Assembly (NCBI GenBank): GCA_028829895.1 | Contig: CM054180.1 | Location: 95,106,135-95,170,134 of the forward strand | Direction of reading: 5' to 3' | DNA length: 64,000 nucleotides | From: Sinotaia quadrata | Taxonomy: Eukaryota > Mollusca > Gastropoda > Architaenioglossa > Viviparidae | Shown: positions 50,301 to 55,900 of the stretch, piece after piece | Layout: every line of letters begins with the position of its first letter | Numbering within the stretch: position 1 is the first letter of the stretch | Notes under the pieces: model-generated | Told to the model about the DNA's origin: nothing | Seen by the model: the letters and a program-made list of their open reading frames with translations, nothing else | Databases searched by the model: none | Translations under genes and position numbers: made by a program

Positions 50301-53300
50301 CAGCCCGTGCAGTAATAATGCCACATGTCAAAATACACAAGGATCTTTTAATTGTAGCTGCCTGGCAGGCTACACTGGCACTAAGTGTGAAACCGACATT
50401 AACGAGTGTTCTTCACAGCCATGTGAACACAATGGCATATGCATAAACAGAGTCAATAACTATACTTGTAACTGCAATAACACAGGTAAAATATCTTTTG
50501 AAAAATGACATTTGATACAATAGAATAATGTAACTGCAATAATACAGATAAAATATCTTTTGAAAAATGACATTTGATACAATAGAATAATGTAACTGCA
50601 ATCATACAGATAAAATATCTTTTGAAAAATGACATTTGATACAGTAGAAGAATGTAACTTTATCAATCATAGGAAAACATTTTTGTTGGAAAATACCAAT
50701 CAGTCATAAAAAACACGTCTGTTACACTGGTTACAGATCCGTCTTTTAAAAGTTTATTATAGACATTTCTAAAGTGACTTTCAGCTTGTAACATGAGTCA
50801 CTGATTTCTATTTCATGATGCCAGTGAAGTCATTTCAGTTATCATTTCTTTTGTCACCTTTCATTTGTATTATCGTATTTCAGTATCATTTCTTTTGTCA
50901 CCTTTCATTTGTATTATCATATTTCAGTATCATTTCTTTTGTCATCTTTCATTTGTATTATCATATTTTAGTTTTTTGTTATCTGTAATTTGACTCCAGA
51001 GTTCGAGTGTTGAAAAACAAATGAATTCCTTTAAGAATTATTTTTATACATGTGTATACATCACCACAGAATCTCTAGTTATATTATTTGCTGTGAAATT
51101 GTTGTTATATATGTATTTTGCAGTCTAATAAATTTCAGTTGTACTATTAAAAAAAATAAAATAATTTTTACATGATATTTTAAATATTGGTTAAAGTCTT
51201 ATATATTAAGCATTGTTATAATAGTTTTGTAATTTTTGGGTAATTTGTGCAGCTTTTTAAATATAAGCCATTGATAATCCAGTTTTAATTTTACATTTTG
51301 ATTTGATATAATAATTATAGAGTAGTACTTGCATATTCACAAGTTTATGTAAATCTGATTTAATCATATAACTTCACTTTAATTATAATTATTTATCTAA
51401 TAATAAGAAATTATTGAAGAAACATAAATGCTAAAATATTTTAGTCTATATAACAAAACTTTGAATATAATGATTTATCTAAATGGACTGGTTATCAAGA
51501 GGTTGAAAGTTGGGGGAAATTGATGCAGACATTATTGCAGCAATGCCATTTTAATTTCTTGTCTGGAACAGGTTACCAAGGGAATATTTGTGAAGAAGAC
51601 ATTAATGAATGTGACATTGACAAATGGAGCTGTCATAATGGTAGCTGCACAAACAACAATGGCAGCTTTGATTGTGTGTGTGGAGACCAGTATTTAGGGA
51701 CTCGTTGTGAGTCTGAGAATCCCTGTTTTCACTATGTCTGCCAAAATGGAGGTGTGTGCAATTACACGTTTCAAACATCGCAATATAATGCATCTTGTCT
51801 GTGTTCCAGTGGCTATGGAGGTGAAAGATGTGAACTGGTGAATATTCAGTTTATCCATTTTAAAACATGTACATTCCAATTATAAAATAATGTCAGATTT
51901 TACAATTGTTTCCACTATTGCAGGAAAAGAGGTCATTTTCACAAAGACAGGCTCCAAGTAGCTCAAAGAAACTAACTCACACATTAATCTAAGGTTTTCA
52001 CGTGTATTTACTATTTACCCAATAAGAAATTGTGCTCAGAAAACACCAATAAAAAAATCTTTTAAAAACTTTATTAAAAAATTGCTTTTTTAAAAAAATG
52101 TTCCAAACTAATTTTTACAATTGAAAATTATTCTTCTATTGATCACTTGAAAGAATAGCAAAACAGAAAACAAAGTGTCTTAAAAAGAGTTTGAACATCA
52201 AGAATACCAGTCATACCAGAGTGCTACAGTTTTAGAAAGCAAGGTCATCAGTACAATAATCATTATTCTCTACTTTGACTTCTATCACCCAATGCCAAAC
52301 CAGACAGCCACCACTCCTAGGTGTTTTTATTAACTAGATATTTTTGTTAACTATATGTTTTATTAACTAGATGTCAGCTGTTATACTTTCAGAGGCAACT
52401 TGAATGTCTATACAACATATTATAAAATTGGCTCTGCATTATGCAGTTAGTCACTATGCCATTTACAACATACTATAAAATTGGCTCAGCATTACACAGT
52501 TAGTAACTATGCCATTTACAACATATTATAAAATTGGCTCAATGTGTTTATATCCACTTCTTCTTAAAAACATTCATGCATTTCAAAAACTGACTAACTA
52601 AACAATTGTGCTGGACATTCTACAGTGTTTAGGAGAGTGATTATATGCAGATTTTTTATTTTGTATGCATTTTTTTCATCTTAGTGTGCTTTTGATTTAT
52701 GTTTTGCCGTGTTTTTATTGATCTGTTTTCTTTTATGAATGTTTTATACTCTGTTCCAATTTTGTAATTTCTTCTAATCATACTATTCTAATATTATTTT
52801 AATGTTATAATATCATTATTTCTTGTTTTATGGGGAACTGGGTTGCCGTGAGATTATGATACTAGCTTGGCATGTAGGGAATAAGTTCATTAGGATTATC
52901 ATTACAATTTTGTATCATAGATTAATTGATTTATTTTGTATTATGGTGTGATTTCATTTTGTTGCTTTTTGTGCTATTGTTTTGTGGTTATGTTGTAATT
53001 ATCCTTTTATTTACACTATTTGCAGTGGGTTGTTTTGTGGTTATGTTGTAATTATCCTTTTATTTACACTATTTGCAGTGGGTTGTTTTTACTTTATGAT
53101 TTCTGTTTTGCAGAGTCACTTTACTGGTGATGACAACATTAACATTGGTGTCATCATTGGTCCCATTATTGCCATTTTGCTGCTCATCATTATAATAGGT
53201 AAATCAGGGCTTTGAAAATTTTGACGTTTAGTGGTATTTCTATTTTTCTTAAGTTGATTATGGTCTGTAGCTTCACATGTTTAGAAAAATCCTTAAATCT

Positions 53301-55839
53301 GCTTTTAAATCCAAAACATTTTTATTGTATGCTGGTTTGCCATCATGTGCTCGTCTTTGCAATCCACTGTATTCTGTTTATTTTCTTCGTCGGTGTAGGT
53401 ATATAGCAAGTCAGCAGATATTTAGAGTGTATCCTGTGTTTATTTTCTTCTTCATGTGTATGTATACAGCAGATATTTAGAGTGTATCCTGTGTTTATTT
53501 TCTTCTTCATGTGTATGTATAGAGTAAGTCAACAGATATTTAGAGTGTATCCCGTGTTTATTTTCTTCTTCATGTGTATGTATAGAGTAAGTCAACAGAT
53601 ATTTAGAGTGTATCCCATGTTTATTTTCTTCGTCATGTGTATGTATAGTCAACAGATATTTAGAGTGTATCCTGTGTTTATTTTCTTCTTCATGTGTATG
53701 TATAGAGTAAGTCAACAGATATTTAGAGTGTATCCTGTGTTTATTTTCTTCTTCATGTGTATGTATAGAGCAAGTCAAAAGATATTTAGAGTGTATTCCA
53801 TGTTTATTTTCTTCGTCATGTGTATGTATAGTCAACAGATATTCAGAGTGTATCCCGTGTTTATTTTCTTCTTCTTGTGTATGTATAGAGTAAGTCAACA
53901 GATATTTAGAGTGTATCCTGTGTTTATTTTCTTCTTCATGTGTATGTATAGAGTAAGTCAGCAGATGTTTAGAGTGAATGGCACCGCAGTGGTTTGACAG
54001 TTTGAAGTGGCATTCTTCTCATGAAGTATCAACATATTGCAATTCCATGTCCAAGTGCTGTATTATTTATGAAACATTATTGCAAAGCAATTATTATTAT
54101 TTTCAGAAAGTGTATGCGGTGTGTGGAGATGTATATATATGCATTAAAGCAATTTTTTTTCACTTTTCCTTTGTCTGTTTTTGGGTAATGACTGTTCTAT
54201 GCAACCCCTTTAGGCATGTATTTACACATGCAACATGGAATTTTTGTACTGGTAGCTTTCATGAATTTTATTAAAATTCGCAGTAGGTCAATCACATTCA
54301 CACAATCATTACAGTATTTCAAAAGTTTAATTCATAATTGCATACATGTCTTTATATCCCATGTGTGGTTACTTGGCAATATTCAGTGACAGTCGTGATG
54401 TGTGCCATCAGTCTTGGCACATAGTCAACATGATTTGCACTTTCATTAATCAGAGCATCAGATCATAACAATTTTTATTTTGATGAATTGAAGTGTGTAT
54501 TTCTTTTGCCATTTTTTTATAACAGTCTTGTGTTTCTTTGGATACGTTTCTTGTGTATTTTTTTTTGCCATTATTTTTATAACTGTCCTGTGTTTCTTTG
54601 GACACGTTTCTTGTGTATTACTTTTGCCATTATTTTTATAGCAGTCCTGTGTTTCTTTGGACACGTTTCTTGTGTATTACTTTTGCCATTATTTTTTTAA
54701 CAGTCCTGTGTTATCTTTGGACACGTTTCTTGTGTATTACTTTTGCCATTATTTTTATAACAGTCCTGTGTTTCTTTGGACACGTTTCTTGTGTACTCAC
54801 ATTTGCATTTCGTTAATCAGACCATCAATTATACGATCATATCTCATTAGATTTAAAATACATGTAAATGCACCTACATAATATAATTAGGGATTTCTTT
54901 TGTGATAGTATATGTCTGTGCAGCAAATTGCCTTTTTGTTTTATAAGCAACATTTACTATTCAGATTAAGTGGAGAAAGTTGATGTGCATATCAGCATCT
55001 TTATAATTGTTTCAGCACTTCTCTTTTTAGAGAGAACATAAGTACACACAAACAACATACACTTCAACATTTTAGATATTTGGAGTAACTTTCATATTTA
55101 ACATTTTCTCACTCACAAATGGTAAATACCATATAGATTGTTTCATTTCTTTGAGTGTCTCAATAAGTGTAATGCTGTTTCCAAAAACTTTTTATCATTT
55201 CTACGAGTGTCTCAATAAGTGTAATGCGGTTTCTGAAAATTTGTTATCATTACTTTGAGTTTCTCAGTGAGTTTGATGCTGTTACCATGAACTTGTTTTT
55301 ATAACTTTGAGTTTCTCAGTGAGTTTGATGTTGTTTCTATAAACTTGTTATCATTACTTTGAGTTTTTCAACAAGTGCAATATTGTTTCTATAAACTTGT
55401 TATCATTACTTTGAGTTTTTCAACAAGTGCAATATTGTTTCTATAAACTTGCTATCATTACTTTAAGTTTTTCAACAAGTGCAATATTGTTTCTATAAAC
55501 TATCAGTTTTACTAAAACTAAATCTTCCACAAACTATTACTGAAACTAAATCATGTAAATACATTCAGTATTGTATGAAAAACGTATTTGAGCAGTAGAA
55601 TTTTAAGTCAAATTTAACTTCATAGTATTGTCTTTAAAATAATGTATTCTACCATAACAGAATTGAACAAAATTAAAATTATCTCCAAATAAACTTTGGG
55701 TTTTTTTTTTATTTTAAAAAATTCATTCTTCTTATACTGCAGTAAATGCCAACATATTTTGTAAGAAATAATTAACAGATTGGTTTATATGTTTTTACTG
55801 AGAGTTTTGAATCTACCTTTTTGAATATTTTTAATTCTA

Positions 55840-55900
<61 letters not shown>

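Noticed and set aside
53452..53997. Long open frames on both strands (171 codons plus, 148 codons minus)
   Set aside because: Both are translations of the 63/54-bp tandem array in a crb intron, with no start context or domain signature.
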